Assembly: GCA_002388905.1 (NCBI GenBank)
Contig: DGNJ01000050.1
Span: forward strand, 16,091-36,835
Length of the DNA: 20,745 bases
Origin: Cellvibrionales bacterium UBA4495
GTDB lineage: Bacteria > Pseudomonadota > Gammaproteobacteria > Pseudomonadales > Porticoccaceae
Reading direction: 5' to 3'
Positions 9,279 to 17,915 of this stretch are shown here, one piece after another. Each line of letters starts with the position of its first letter. Positions within the stretch are counted from its first letter, which is position 1. Under the pieces are notes generated by a model. That model ran no database searches, was not told the origin of the DNA, and saw nothing but the letters and a program-made list of their open reading frames with translations. The position numbers and the translations under genes are program-made.

Positions 9279-10394
9279 TTGATAGTCCATATCACCACCG
9301 TCCACCCGCGTACTGACACGCGGATTCGTGTTAAGGAAACTGCGAGCTTGGCGAAGTACCTGGACCAGCAGATTTTGCTGATAGTCCAGGATGGGCAGGG
9401 GATTGAGCAAGGATGTGACGGGGTTTTAACGTTGGATTCGGGGCCACTATTTTTTTCAAGGCTAAAACGAATGTCGGTAGGAATTTTTCGTATCTGGCGG
9501 ACGGTCCGTAGGGAAAAGCCGTCCATCGTACATTTTCATGATCCCGAACTGATTCCGCTGGGGTTGGCGCTACGCGTAACTGGAGTGAAAGTGGTTTACG
9601 ACGTGCACGAGGATGTACCCCGTCAGACTCTTGGCAAGGAGTGGATTCCAAAACCTGTACGCCGTCCGGTCGCCTGGCTGGCTGAAATGTCAGAGTGGGT
9701 TGCGGGCCGTGCTCTCAATGGTGTTGTTGCCGCGACGCCTAGTATCGCGCGACGCTTTCCCGAGAAAAAAACAGTGATAGTACAGAACTTTCCTATCCTG
9801 TCAGAACTGGTGATGCCACACCCGGTACCCTATGCCAAACGCTCTCCACACTTTGCCTACGTTGGCGGAGTGACCCCCATTCGAGGTGCTAAAGAGATGG
9901 TGGAAGGAGTTTCCAAGACTGCACATCCGGAGGCCCGCTTGCAGATTGGCGGTAATGTTTTGCCTCCTGGGCTGGAAGAGCAGCTCAAGAAGGCTGATGT
10001 GGGGGGGCGTGTAAGCTTTCTTGGCTGGGTTAACCGTTCCCAAGTGGCCGAGTTGCTTGGCAGTGTAAGAGCAGGCCTGGTTTTATTCCATCACGCTCCT
10101 AATCACACAAATGCACAGCCCAACAAGCTGTTCGAATACATGGCTGCCAGCCTGCCCGTCATCGCCTCACACTTCCCGTTGTGGCGGGAGATCATCGACG
10201 GTGTCGGTTGCGGCCTGCTGGTCGACCCCGAGGATTCGGAGGCCATAGCCCGGGCTATGGACTGGTTGCTCGACAACCCCGAAGAGGCCGAAGCCATGGG
10301 ACAGCGTGGACGCGAGGCCGTGGAAAGGATTTATAATTGGGAATCTGAAAGCGGGACTCTGGTTCGCTTTTATCGGGAGAAGCTGGGAGTATGA
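9279..10394 (+). CDS. GT4-family glycosyltransferase, WbpH-like
   Basis: This 371-residue GT-B glycosyltransferase opens with MIVHITTVHPRTDTRI and has HFHDPELIPLGL near residue 86, VVYDVHEDVPRQ near residue 107, a donor domain beginning FAYVGGVTPIRGAKEM, and the late motif PNKLFEYMAASLPVIAS. The start is TTG at 9279: an in-frame stop lies at 9273, no ATG or GTG is near, and GGAA (9267-9270) is 8 bases upstream. Its stop overlaps wbpI by ATGA. In the Pseudomonas O5 locus wbpH is likewise directly upstream of wbpI, so it is a good candidate for a transferase handling a mannosaminuronate-type sugar; that specificity is inference. Confidence 0.88.
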   Translation: MIVHITTVHPRTDTRIRVKETASLAKYLDQQILLIVQDGQGIEQGCDGVLTLDSGPLFFSRLKRMSVGIFRIWRTVRREKPSIVHFHDPELIPLGLALRVTGVKVVYDVHEDVPRQTLGKEWIPKPVRRPVAWLAEMSEWVAGRALNGVVAATPSIARRFPEKKTVIVQNFPILSELVMPHPVPYAKRSPHFAYVGGVTPIRGAKEMVEGVSKTAHPEARLQIGGNVLPPGLEEQLKKADVGGRVSFLGWVNRSQVAELLGSVRAGLVLFHHAPNHTNAQPNKLFEYMAASLPVIASHFPLWREIIDGVGCGLLVDPEDSEAIARAMDWLLDNPEEAEAMGQRGREAVERIYNWESESGTLVRFYREKLGV

Positions 10395-11464
10395 TGCGGA
10401 TTTTGACCGTTATCGGCGCGCGCCCGCAGTTTATTAAAGCCAGCGTCGTCTCCCGTGCTATTCAAACTGAAGAGGCCATCGAAGAGATCATCGTGCATAC
10501 TGGCCAGCACTTCGATGCCAATATGTCGGACGTATTCTTCAACCAGCTCGATATACCGCGCCCGCACTACCAGCTTGATATACATGGCGGCGGCCACGGT
10601 TCGATGACTGGCCGAATGCTTGAAAAACTTGAGGCGGTGATGCTGGAAGAAAAACCGGATCGTGTTTTGGTCTACGGGGATACGAATTCCACCCTGGCTG
10701 GAGCGCTGGCGGGGGCCAAACTGCGTATTCCTGTGGCCCACGTGGAAGCGGGATTGCGAAGCTTTAACAGGAATATGCCAGAGGAAATCAACCGAATCTT
10801 GACCGATCAGGTAAGCGACTTGCTGTTTTGCCCAACCAGTTCGGCTGTTGGCAATCTTGAGCAAGAGGGTTTTAGAAATAGGCTCGCCAGAGTTGTTCAG
10901 GTGGGTGATGTTATGCAGGATGCAGCATTATTTTTTGCCGAACATGCCAGATGCCCGAAGGAGGTGAGTGTGCCCGGCGAGTTTATTCTCGCCACGCTGC
11001 ACCGGGCTGAAAACACCGACGATGCCGGTCGGCTGTCGTCCCTTGTGAACGCACTGAACCAGGTCCATAAAAATATTGCACCGGTCATATTACCGCTCCA
11101 TCCACGCACACGGGCGGCAATACAGGAGCTTGGTCTTGATATCAAGATAAAAACCATCGATCCTGTCGGTTATTTGGAAATGCTCTGGTTGCTCGCTCAT
11201 TGTGGACTCGTAATGACCGACAGCGGTGGCTTGCAGAAAGAAGCTTTCTTCTTTGGCCGGGCCTGCGTTACGCTGCGCGATCAGACGGAATGGGTTGAGT
11301 TGGTGGAAATTGGCGCCAACCAATTGGTGGGTGCAGATGCAGTTGCAATATTCGAGGCCGTCAAGCGACATTATGGGCGAAATGTTGAGGACAATAACTC
11401 GCTTTACGGTGGCGGAGATGCATCAGTGCGGATAGTCGAAACCCTGATCGAAGAGGCTCAGTAA
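10391..11464 (+). CDS. wbpI: UDP-GlcNAc(3NAc)A 2-epimerase (WbpI)
   Basis: This cytoplasmic, non-hydrolysing WecB-family 2-epimerase converts UDP-GlcNAc(3NAc)A to UDP-ManNAc(3NAc)A, the last step of the pathway started by wbpB. The 357-residue protein shows GARPQFIK (9-16), TGQHFDANMSD (37-47), GDTNSTLAG (96-104), HVEAGLRSF (117-125), PEEINR (130-135), LHRAEN and TDSGGLQKEAFFFG, all standard for the fold and active site. It could be read as WecB, but the complete wbpB/D/E set in the same operon favours WbpI. The start is ATG 10391 or ATG 10394; the first overlaps the preceding stop (ATGA). It is the last gene before a convergent junction with no clear terminator. Confidence 0.92.
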   Translation: MMRILTVIGARPQFIKASVVSRAIQTEEAIEEIIVHTGQHFDANMSDVFFNQLDIPRPHYQLDIHGGGHGSMTGRMLEKLEAVMLEEKPDRVLVYGDTNSTLAGALAGAKLRIPVAHVEAGLRSFNRNMPEEINRILTDQVSDLLFCPTSSAVGNLEQEGFRNRLARVVQVGDVMQDAALFFAEHARCPKEVSVPGEFILATLHRAENTDDAGRLSSLVNALNQVHKNIAPVILPLHPRTRAAIQELGLDIKIKTIDPVGYLEMLWLLAHCGLVMTDSGGLQKEAFFFGRACVTLRDQTEWVELVEIGANQLVGADAVAIFEAVKRHYGRNVEDNNSLYGGGDASVRIVETLIEEAQ

Positions 11465-11590
11465 CACACAGTTTATTAGAAATCCCGCTGCGGCCTGCAA
11501 CTCCTTCGTTGTGTACAAATTCCCATGATCGGCGTCTTTTTCGATAAAATGTAACTGGTAGAAATTACAGAAAAAATATACCAAACCGCT

Positions 11591-12163
11591 TTATCGCCTC
11601 ACCCGATCTCCAGCGCCCTTGCCCAGCAGGGTGAGCGTAATGTAGTGGAAGTAATTCCGGACAGTCAGTTCTTTTACCATTCGCTGGTCGGTTTCCGCCA
11701 GTAATCTGGGCGTGGACATGTCGATACCCTGGATCTGGGCCAGGCCGGTAATGCCAGGACGGACCTCAAACACGTGTCGGCTATCCCGCTCATCAATCAG
11801 CTCGTCCTGGTTGAACAGGCACGGTCGAGGACCCACAAGGCTCATCTCGCCCTTGAGCACATTCCACAATTGGGGCAGTTCATCAAGTTTCCTGCTTCGC
11901 AGGAAACGACCCATGGGGGTTATGGACGATGCGTCGGCCAGATGAGTCGCTACTGATGTGGTATCCGGCTTCATGGTGCGAAACTTGATAAGCACAAAGG
12001 GTTGCTTATGCCGGCCAACGCGTTGTTGGCGATATAGAGGGGACCCGGTATCGAAATAACCAATCAGCGCAATGATCAGCAAAACCGGAAATGTTATCAG
12101 CAAACCGAGCGTTGCGATAAGGAAGTCGAACACACGTATTATTTTAAACTTTGCAGGCGTCAT
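11591..12163 (-). CDS. Small phosphoglycosyl transferase (PglC/WreU-type initiating sugar transferase)
   Basis: This membrane enzyme starts glycan assembly by moving a sugar-1-phosphate from a UDP-sugar to undecaprenyl phosphate. The 190-residue protein is the minimal monotopic type: a re-entrant hydrophobic helix at about 12-36, the basic stretch YRQQRVGRHKQPFVLIKFRTM (in two parts, 44-64), the catalytic Asp94-Glu95 pair in RKLDELPQLWNVLKGEMS, and LVGPRP (109-114). Lack of the WbaP/WcaJ N-terminal membrane domain points to an amino-sugar substrate. Given the neighbours, UDP-QuiNAc (as for WreU) or UDP-FucNAc is the likely donor. The ATG overlaps the stop of the gene before it (ATGA). It is the last gene of the leftward operon. 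Confidence 0.92.
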   Translation of the reverse strand: MTPAKFKIIRVFDFLIATLGLLITFPVLLIIALIGYFDTGSPLYRQQRVGRHKQPFVLIKFRTMKPDTTSVATHLADASSITPMGRFLRSRKLDELPQLWNVLKGEMSLVGPRPCLFNQDELIDERDSRHVFEVRPGITGLAQIQGIDMSTPRLLAETDQRMVKELTVRNYFHYITLTLLGKGAGDRVRR

Positions 12164-13128
12164 AATGATTTATGACTATGTAGAAAAGCCCGTGCGGTTT
12201 CCTCAAGAGCATCATCCACCGATACCGGCGGTTGCCATTCCAATAGTGATCGGGTTTTGCCGATGTCTACGTAAAGACTGCCGCACAAACGGTGGATCAG
12301 GTCCCGCTTGCCCAGTAAGCCGCCAACCTGTTCAAGGAGGCTGACTGGCACCGGGACAAGCCGGGCCGGTTTGCCCAGGGCGTTGGCGGTACGGTGCAAC
12401 AGTTCGGTCGTGGATAAATCCTCGCCATCTCCCGCCAGGAAAACCTGGTTGGCGGCGGCTGGATGATCCAGGCAGGTCGCTATGAGGTCGACCAGATTGC
12501 TCCGCGACACCAGACTGCGCTTGTTGCGAATGGCTCCGAAGGGTAACGGTAGCCCCCGGTAAAGCCAACGCATAAGACTTTCGAAGTTTCCTTTGACTCC
12601 TGGGCCGTAGATCAGCGGCGGCCGGATAATTACGATCTCCATACCTGTCTCATCGGCCAGCGACCAAAGGCCCTGCTCGGCTTCAAATTTGGAAATTGCA
12701 TAGGCGTCCAGCGGCTTGGGGTTGTCATCGGCAGTAAACGGTGTATCGATCATCGTCTCTTCACCGTTAACTTTGATGGAACTGATAAAGACAAAGCGAC
12801 CGACACCCGCTTCTGCCGCCTGCCGTGCCAGGTTTATAGTCCCCTGGGTATTAACGACTCGATAAGCCGCCAGTGAGTTCGGTTCATTGTTGCCCATGAG
12901 ATGAACGCGGGCGGCGCAATGAATCACTGCCTGGCAATCCTGCAGTGCACTTCGCCAGTTAGTGTCGGGCCGGATCTCTCCCACCAGTGTATGGGGAAGG
13001 TCCTTCATCGGTTCGATGCTCGATAAACGATGCAGTGCGAGGTGCACTTCCCTGCCGCAATCCTGTCTCAGACTTTCCAGCAGACCCTGGCCGAGAAACC
13101 CTGAAGAACCTGTTATCAAGATTTTCAT
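12160..13128 (-). CDS. NAD-dependent 4-keto-sugar reductase/epimerase (WbpV/WbpK/WreQ-like)
   Basis: This 322-residue extended short-chain dehydrogenase has the N-terminal nucleotide loop GSSGFLGQG (7-15), the serine segment FISSIKVNGE (114-123) and the catalytic pair Tyr143/Lys147 in YAISK. VIIRPPLIYGPGVKGNF is the usual substrate-side motif of this branch. Relatives reduce UDP-4-keto-6-deoxy-GlcNAc to UDP-QuiNAc (WreQ, WbpV) or UDP-FucNAc (WbpK). The wbpM-like dehydratase in the same operon would supply that keto sugar, and the next gene would use the product. It overlaps both neighbours by ATGA. Sequence alone does not tell which C4 configuration is made. Confidence 0.87.
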   Translation of the reverse strand: MKILITGSSGFLGQGLLESLRQDCGREVHLALHRLSSIEPMKDLPHTLVGEIRPDTNWRSALQDCQAVIHCAARVHLMGNNEPNSLAAYRVVNTQGTINLARQAAEAGVGRFVFISSIKVNGEETMIDTPFTADDNPKPLDAYAISKFEAEQGLWSLADETGMEIVIIRPPLIYGPGVKGNFESLMRWLYRGLPLPFGAIRNKRSLVSRSNLVDLIATCLDHPAAANQVFLAGDGEDLSTTELLHRTANALGKPARLVPVPVSLLEQVGGLLGKRDLIHRLCGSLYVDIGKTRSLLEWQPPVSVDDALEETARAFLHSHKSL

Positions 13129-14330
13129 CTGACGATACTATCTGGTTCTTTTGCTGTAATCAGCACATCGTCGGCCATATTGCGCATGATATTCCGACGG
13201 TCGAATGTCTCGACAAATTTCTCGCGTGGAAAAGTTTCGCGCCGCAACGCGAAAAAAGCTTTTATACCTTCTTCGGGACAGCAAGGCGTAAATGTTTGGG
13301 CATTATCCAGATTTTCCTGGATAAATCGGGCAGCATAGCCCGATACCCCCGCGAGAATTGGTTTGCCAAGCGCGCCGTACTCGAAGAGCTTGGACGGTAG
13401 GGCGTTGAGGAAAACATTGTAGTCATTGAGGTGAAGAAAAAAAACGTCTGCCTGTTGGTAAATTTCAATCAGTTCTGTGCGAGAAACCGGATTTCGTATT
13501 TGAACGTTTTTGCAGTTTCTTTCAGCCAGTGCATTTTCTAGCTGGAGCCTCTTCCCACCATCTCCTACCAGCACGAACCTGGCTTGTCCCTCAAGACGTT
13601 TGGCCAATGCCGGAACTATTTTATGCAGCCCCTGTCCCTCACCCATATTCCCGGCATAGACAATTGTCAGCGGGTCATTGATGATCCGGAATTTAGACTC
13701 AGGTGTCCAGTCGAGAAACTCAGGGTCAATACCATTGGTAAAAACCGAAAAAGTACGCCGAGGGTATTTCGATTCAAAATAGCCCAGGAACGCGGGCATT
13801 ATAAGATTAACCCGCGTGGCATAATGTATTGTCCAGCTTTCGACAGGTCCGAAGATCGGTTTGGCCAGCCAGCTTATTTTGGGCGAAAGCACATCCCTTA
13901 AGGTTTCGACGAAAATATCGCGAATATCCAGGTACAGAGGGGCCTTGAGACGACGAGACAGCAAGGCACCTAGGGCGGCGGTCATCAACCGAGATGAGGT
14001 GGCAAAAACCAGGTCAACCGATTGGTTGCGCGTAATACGCAGAACACTTCTGGCATAGTTTAAGAAGGCCTTCGATTGATCTTTCATTCCGCTTTGATGT
14101 TGGGGAACGGCCACGCGGTGTATCGTTAGGCGGGGATGTTGTTCGTGCTCTTCGATATTGTCGTTGGCTACCTGACGATACGAGTTGTAGCGGTTTGGCA
14201 TCGTCGTAATCAGCTCGATATGTCCTGTTTGAGGCAGCTTCTCCAGTAAGGCGCTAACGAGAGCCGAGGCACGAAATGAACCGGCCGACAAATCCGGTGG
14301 ATAATAAAAACTCAACAGCAGAATCTTCAA
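13125..14330 (-). CDS. GT4-family glycosyltransferase (WbuB-like)
   Basis: The 401-residue GT-B glycosyltransferase begins KILLLSFYYPPDLSAGSFRA, the form seen in WbuB-type enzymes that act on fucosamine-like sugars. Other landmarks are LDIRDIFVETLRDV near residue 135, VFTNGIDPEF near residue 196, the donor-domain start IVYAGNMGEGQGL, and ALPSKLFEYGALGKPILAG near residue 312. The start is a TTG at 14330, because no in-frame ATG or GTG precedes it before the operon spacer and AGGA lies about 10 bases upstream. Its stop overlaps the reductase start (ATGA). It probably adds the second sugar onto the QuiNAc/FucNAc primer, which is inference from gene order. Confidence 0.87.
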   Translation of the reverse strand: MKILLLSFYYPPDLSAGSFRASALVSALLEKLPQTGHIELITTMPNRYNSYRQVANDNIEEHEQHPRLTIHRVAVPQHQSGMKDQSKAFLNYARSVLRITRNQSVDLVFATSSRLMTAALGALLSRRLKAPLYLDIRDIFVETLRDVLSPKISWLAKPIFGPVESWTIHYATRVNLIMPAFLGYFESKYPRRTFSVFTNGIDPEFLDWTPESKFRIINDPLTIVYAGNMGEGQGLHKIVPALAKRLEGQARFVLVGDGGKRLQLENALAERNCKNVQIRNPVSRTELIEIYQQADVFFLHLNDYNVFLNALPSKLFEYGALGKPILAGVSGYAARFIQENLDNAQTFTPCCPEEGIKAFFALRRETFPREKFVETFDRRNIMRNMADDVLITAKEPDSIVR

Positions 14331-14407
14331 CGAGATGTCATCCTGTATTACGCTTGGTACGTTTGAAATTGTGGTTCAAAGTTCGATCACCGCCAGGAGC
14401 TGGTTTT

Positions 14408-16441
14408 TCAAGCCTTTGCTGATTGGGGGAGCTCGCGTCCTTTCGGAGATGGCGGTGTAGAGAGCCAGTCGCTGATTCCTCCGGATGGTTGGTAATCAAT
14501 TTCACGGCGGCCAAGCAACCGCACAACGGTTTGATGGTCTTTATGCTCGAAGGCTTTCCGCAAACTCACTACTAAATCAATAAAATCGTCCCAATGTATT
14601 TCGTGCTCCCCAGCACGGTATATTTTTTCATGGGCCGTTGGCTGAGCGGAATCTTCAATCAGCAGTTCCTCGTAAAGTTTTTCGCCTGGCCTTAGGCCGG
14701 TATAACGGATTTCGATATCGCCGCCGGGAGAGTTCCTGGATTTGAGTTTCAGGCCCGAAAGGCGAATCAGTTTCTCCGCCAGGTCGGCGATCTTCACGGG
14801 TTCGCCCATGTCCAGCAAAAACACGTCGCCGCCCTCGCCCATGGAACCGGCCTGTATGACCAGTTGGGCGGCTTCCTCCATGGTCATAAAGTAGCGGATG
14901 ATATCGGGGTGGGTGACGGTGACGGGCCCGCCCTCCCGGATCTGTTCGCGAAATTTGGGAATAACGGAGCCGGAAGAATCCAGTACATTGCCGAATCTAA
15001 CGATGGTAAAGCGGGTATTGTTGGGTACTTTGGCGCCCGGCTCCAGGTCGTAGGCACGGGCCCGGTACAGGGCGATTTCCCGTTCTTCACTCATGGCCTG
15101 AAGAGCCAGCTCGGAGAGGCGCTTGGTGGCCCCCATCATGTTGGTGGGTCTTACCGCCTTGTCGGTGGAAACCAGTACGAAATTCTCCACCTGGTTGATA
15201 ATCGCCGCCTGGGCGGTATAGAGCGTGCCGATCAGGTTGTTGTAAAAACCCTGTTCCGAGTTGTATTCCACCATGGGCACATGCTTGTAGGCGGCGGCGT
15301 GGTAGATGGTGTCGATGCCGAAATGATTCATCACTTCAAGCAGGCGGGGCGGGTGGCTGACGGAACCCATTACCGGAACGACTTGGGTTTTTATGTCCAG
15401 TTTGTCCGCAATTTTTTCCAGTTCGGCATGGATGCTGTAATTGGGGAACTCGGCGATCTCGTACAGGACCAGGGTGCGGGGGTTAAGCCGGATAATCTGG
15501 CGGCACAACTCAGCACCGATCGAGCCCCCCGCCCCGGTCACCATGACCGCCTTGTTCTCGATGCATTTGGCCAGCAATTCGGGTCGGGGTGCGACCGGTT
15601 CCCGGCCCAGGATATCGGCAATGGGGACATCGCGGATTTCCTGGATATCGACTTTGCCCTGGGCGATTTCGTCCAGGCCGGGCATGGTTTTTACCTGGAT
15701 GGGAATGCCTTCCAGTTTTTCGATCAACTGTCTCCGCTGACTATGGCTGGCGGAGGGTATGGCCAGCAAAACCTGCTGTATGTGGAACTGGTCCACCAGG
15801 TCGGCAACTTTTTCGGACGGATACACCTTTACGCCGTTGACGATGGTGCCGTGCAGGGTTTTGTCGTCGTCGATGAGGGCCGCCGGATGGTAGGTAATGC
15901 CGCTCTTGAGGGCGGCCAGCAGTTGGCGGCCCGCGGAACCGGCGCCGTAGATGGCAATGGGAATGCCCTTGGCAATGTCCCTGCCGTTCAGGCCCAGCAT
16001 GCGGTAGACGATATTTTTCCCGGATTCGCCGGTGAGCCAAAGCCCCACGGCATACCGGGAACCGGTTATCAGCAGGATGGCAAAGAAGGCGTAGATCACG
16101 GGCACCGAGCGGGGTATCAGGGGCCTGTCCGGCCACAGGAAGACAACGGCAAGGAATGTGATCAGCCCGAAGCCAATGTTGCGGGCGATGCCCCCGATGA
16201 TCTCGATGCCGCTGTATCGTGTAATGGCGCTGTAAAAGCCGGACCGGTAGCAAAAGGGCAGGGTCGTGAGGGGCATCAGGAAGGCGTAGACAAGATAATT
16301 CTCGGGGTACCTGAGGTAGTCCCATTCCATGCGGAAAGCGTATGCCAGCACGACACTGGTGACGATGGCGACAAAGTCGAAGGTGACAACCAGCAGTCGT
16401 TTCCGGGAGCGCGGTAGTCTGGTGAATGCTTCCCTGATCAT
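14408..16441 (-). CDS. wbpM: UDP-GlcNAc 4,6-dehydratase (WbpM/CapD long form)
   Basis: This inner-membrane-anchored enzyme converts UDP-GlcNAc to UDP-4-keto-6-deoxy-GlcNAc, the precursor of QuiNAc and FucNAc. The 677-residue length is typical of the long form. Four hydrophobic segments lie in residues 15-135, followed by a first Rossmann domain (GAGSAGRQ, 166-173) and the catalytic SDR domain with VTGAGGSIGAE (301-311), AAAYKHVPM (382-390), STDKAVRP (425-432) and Met436-x3-Lys440. The Met in place of the usual SDR tyrosine is normal for the WbpM group. A 77-base spacer separates it from the next gene. The ribosome-binding site is weak. By eye it is more GC-rich than the genes to its left, consistent with wbpM often being the conserved edge of variable O-antigen loci. 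Confidence 0.95.
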   Translation of the reverse strand: MIREAFTRLPRSRKRLLVVTFDFVAIVTSVVLAYAFRMEWDYLRYPENYLVYAFLMPLTTLPFCYRSGFYSAITRYSGIEIIGGIARNIGFGLITFLAVVFLWPDRPLIPRSVPVIYAFFAILLITGSRYAVGLWLTGESGKNIVYRMLGLNGRDIAKGIPIAIYGAGSAGRQLLAALKSGITYHPAALIDDDKTLHGTIVNGVKVYPSEKVADLVDQFHIQQVLLAIPSASHSQRRQLIEKLEGIPIQVKTMPGLDEIAQGKVDIQEIRDVPIADILGREPVAPRPELLAKCIENKAVMVTGAGGSIGAELCRQIIRLNPRTLVLYEIAEFPNYSIHAELEKIADKLDIKTQVVPVMGSVSHPPRLLEVMNHFGIDTIYHAAAYKHVPMVEYNSEQGFYNNLIGTLYTAQAAIINQVENFVLVSTDKAVRPTNMMGATKRLSELALQAMSEEREIALYRARAYDLEPGAKVPNNTRFTIVRFGNVLDSSGSVIPKFREQIREGGPVTVTHPDIIRYFMTMEEAAQLVIQAGSMGEGGDVFLLDMGEPVKIADLAEKLIRLSGLKLKSRNSPGGDIEIRYTGLRPGEKLYEELLIEDSAQPTAHEKIYRAGEHEIHWDDFIDLVVSLRKAFEHKDHQTVVRLLGRREIDYQPSGGISDWLSTPPSPKGRELPQSAKA

Positions 16442-16563
16442 GGTGTTTTTCTGGTTTAGCGTCTCGCGGCCATTGTGACACCTTTTGGCGACAGGCAGAA
16501 CCGCCAGTTTGTGTGGCCGGTCTAATTTCGCCGTTGCGGCAGTAATGCGGGGGTGACGTGGGC

Positions 16564-17703
16564 TCAGAAACTATAGGTGTATCTCAGATAGCCATCCACA
16601 TCCACCCGGTCATCCAGGGCGCCGGTAACGCCTTCCAGTTCACTGCGCCGGCGCAGGCGGGCTTCGAGGCGCTGGTTTTTATCGATTTTCCATTGGTACC
16701 TGACTTCCAGCAGGTCGGTATTGGGGGCGAAGTCCGGGGAAATGAGCCAGCCCGCCCCGGTGCGGGCACCGATAAGGGCGATGTTGTGGCCGGGCGCGAA
16801 ATCCAGCCAGTTCAGGGCAATATGGTAACCGAGCCCGTCGCTGTCGCCCGAGTCCATGAGGTTGAGCGCCTGTGCCTTCGGGGTCTGCGGGGCGTAGCCC
16901 GCTTCCAGGCCGAGCATAAAATCGCCGGGCGCCCGCGCCATGGGCCAGCGCAGGGCGGTGCGGGCGGTGATGGTGTAGTAGTCGGTGGTGGTCTGGCTGG
17001 TCGGGCCCATGCGATGCAGGGCCTCGGGCAGGTAAGTGATACTGAGGTTGCGCTGGACCAGGGGGCCCAAGGCATCGGTATTTTCCAGTTTGGCGAAGGC
17101 GGACCAGCGGGCCGCGGTATCTGTGAAATTCAGGGGCGGGCGCCTGGTGTTGGCGGGGCCTTCCCGGTCGTTGTGCTCGAGGATGAACTGTCCCTGCCAG
17201 CCATTGGCCAGGTCGGTCTGGTACCGGATGCCGTCGGTCCAGGTGATTTCGGTATTGGTGCTGTCGTTGCGGTCCAGGGATTTGCCGGCAACGCCGGCGA
17301 CCACGTTTTTGGTCTGGAAGCGGCCCAGGGTCACGGACCAGGTTTCCTCCCTGTAAGCCAGGTAGGCCTCGTCCAGGGTCGAGTCCCCGAGGCTCATGCC
17401 GGTGGCGGTGGTGGTATGCCAGTCCAGGTCGAAGCCGTGGTCGTCCTGCTCGGTGGAATAGCGGCCGGCAAAACGGACAGCTGCTTCAAAGTGAGTGCTT
17501 GCTTTCCATTTTAGGCCCGCTCTTAATCGGGCCCGCCATTCCTCGGTGGTTTCCGCTGTGTTGTCCCGGTCCTGCCGGTGCAGATTGTAGTAGCCGCTAC
17601 GCAGGTCGCCATAGACGGAAAAGCGTTCATTCAAGACCGTCTCTGCCACGGCGGGCAGGGCCAGTAAAAACAGAACCGTGGGAAGCAGAACGCGGCGTTC
17701 CAT
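16564..17703 (-). CDS. Predicted outer-membrane beta-barrel (porin-like) protein
   Basis: The 379-residue protein begins with a clear signal peptide, MERRVLLPTVLFLLALPAVA, with cleavage expected before ETV. The mature part has many alternating amphipathic strands (for example FSVYGDLRSGYYNL, FEAAVRFAGRYS, WSVTLGRFQTKNV, LRYTYSF) and ends in the terminal Phe used as a BAM-complex signal. The last strands carry dense Arg/Glu. This is the architecture of a porin or alginate-export-like channel. I do not recognise the substrate. I chose the ATG at 17703 because it starts the signal peptide; the longer frame from 17808 adds a hydrophilic stretch. It is not obviously linked to the glycan operon, from which 122 bases separate it. 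Confidence 0.82.
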   Translation of the reverse strand: MERRVLLPTVLFLLALPAVAETVLNERFSVYGDLRSGYYNLHRQDRDNTAETTEEWRARLRAGLKWKASTHFEAAVRFAGRYSTEQDDHGFDLDWHTTTATGMSLGDSTLDEAYLAYREETWSVTLGRFQTKNVVAGVAGKSLDRNDSTNTEITWTDGIRYQTDLANGWQGQFILEHNDREGPANTRRPPLNFTDTAARWSAFAKLENTDALGPLVQRNLSITYLPEALHRMGPTSQTTTDYYTITARTALRWPMARAPGDFMLGLEAGYAPQTPKAQALNLMDSGDSDGLGYHIALNWLDFAPGHNIALIGARTGAGWLISPDFAPNTDLLEVRYQWKIDKNQRLEARLRRRSELEGVTGALDDRVDVDGYLRYTYSF

Positions 17704-17848
17704 GGCGAATGTGAGTCTCCGGGTGCGCTGGTGCCAGTGTAACGGGTCGGGGGTGGTTTGCCATATTGCCGGGTCGGGTTTTGGCGCCTTACCGCCTGGC
17801 TCTGACAATTTCCGGAAGCGGTTACCGATGCCGGGAGGATGTTGCGCC

Positions 17849-17877
17849 TTGTTGGTCTGCGCCTGCCTCTATATAGT
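17849..17877 (+). promoter_or_regulatory. Sigma-70-type promoter for the AI-2E family permease
   Basis: TTGTTG (17849-17854) and TATAGT (17872-17877) are separated by 17 bases, the optimal spacing. Transcription would start near 17884, leaving a leader of about 32 bases before the ATG at 17916. It lies in the 212-base divergent gap between the porin-like gene and the permease. Confidence 0.5.
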
Positions 17878-17915
17878 CCGGGATTGGCATCGGGGAGCCG
17901 GGCAACGGGATCGGG

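Noticed and set aside
11465..11590. Terminator between the convergent glycan operons
   Set aside because: Only stems of four or so pairs are visible, with no T-run behind a stable hairpin on either strand.
14864..16417. A 517-residue open frame on the plus strand
   Set aside because: It is exactly antisense to the clear wbpM gene, is rich in Gly, Asp, His and Val without domain motifs, and reflects GC-rich codon bias of the opposite strand.
16558..17514. A 318-residue open frame on the plus strand
   Set aside because: It lies antisense to the porin-like gene, which has a signal peptide and a C-terminal Phe; the plus-strand product is low-complexity Gly/Val/Ala.
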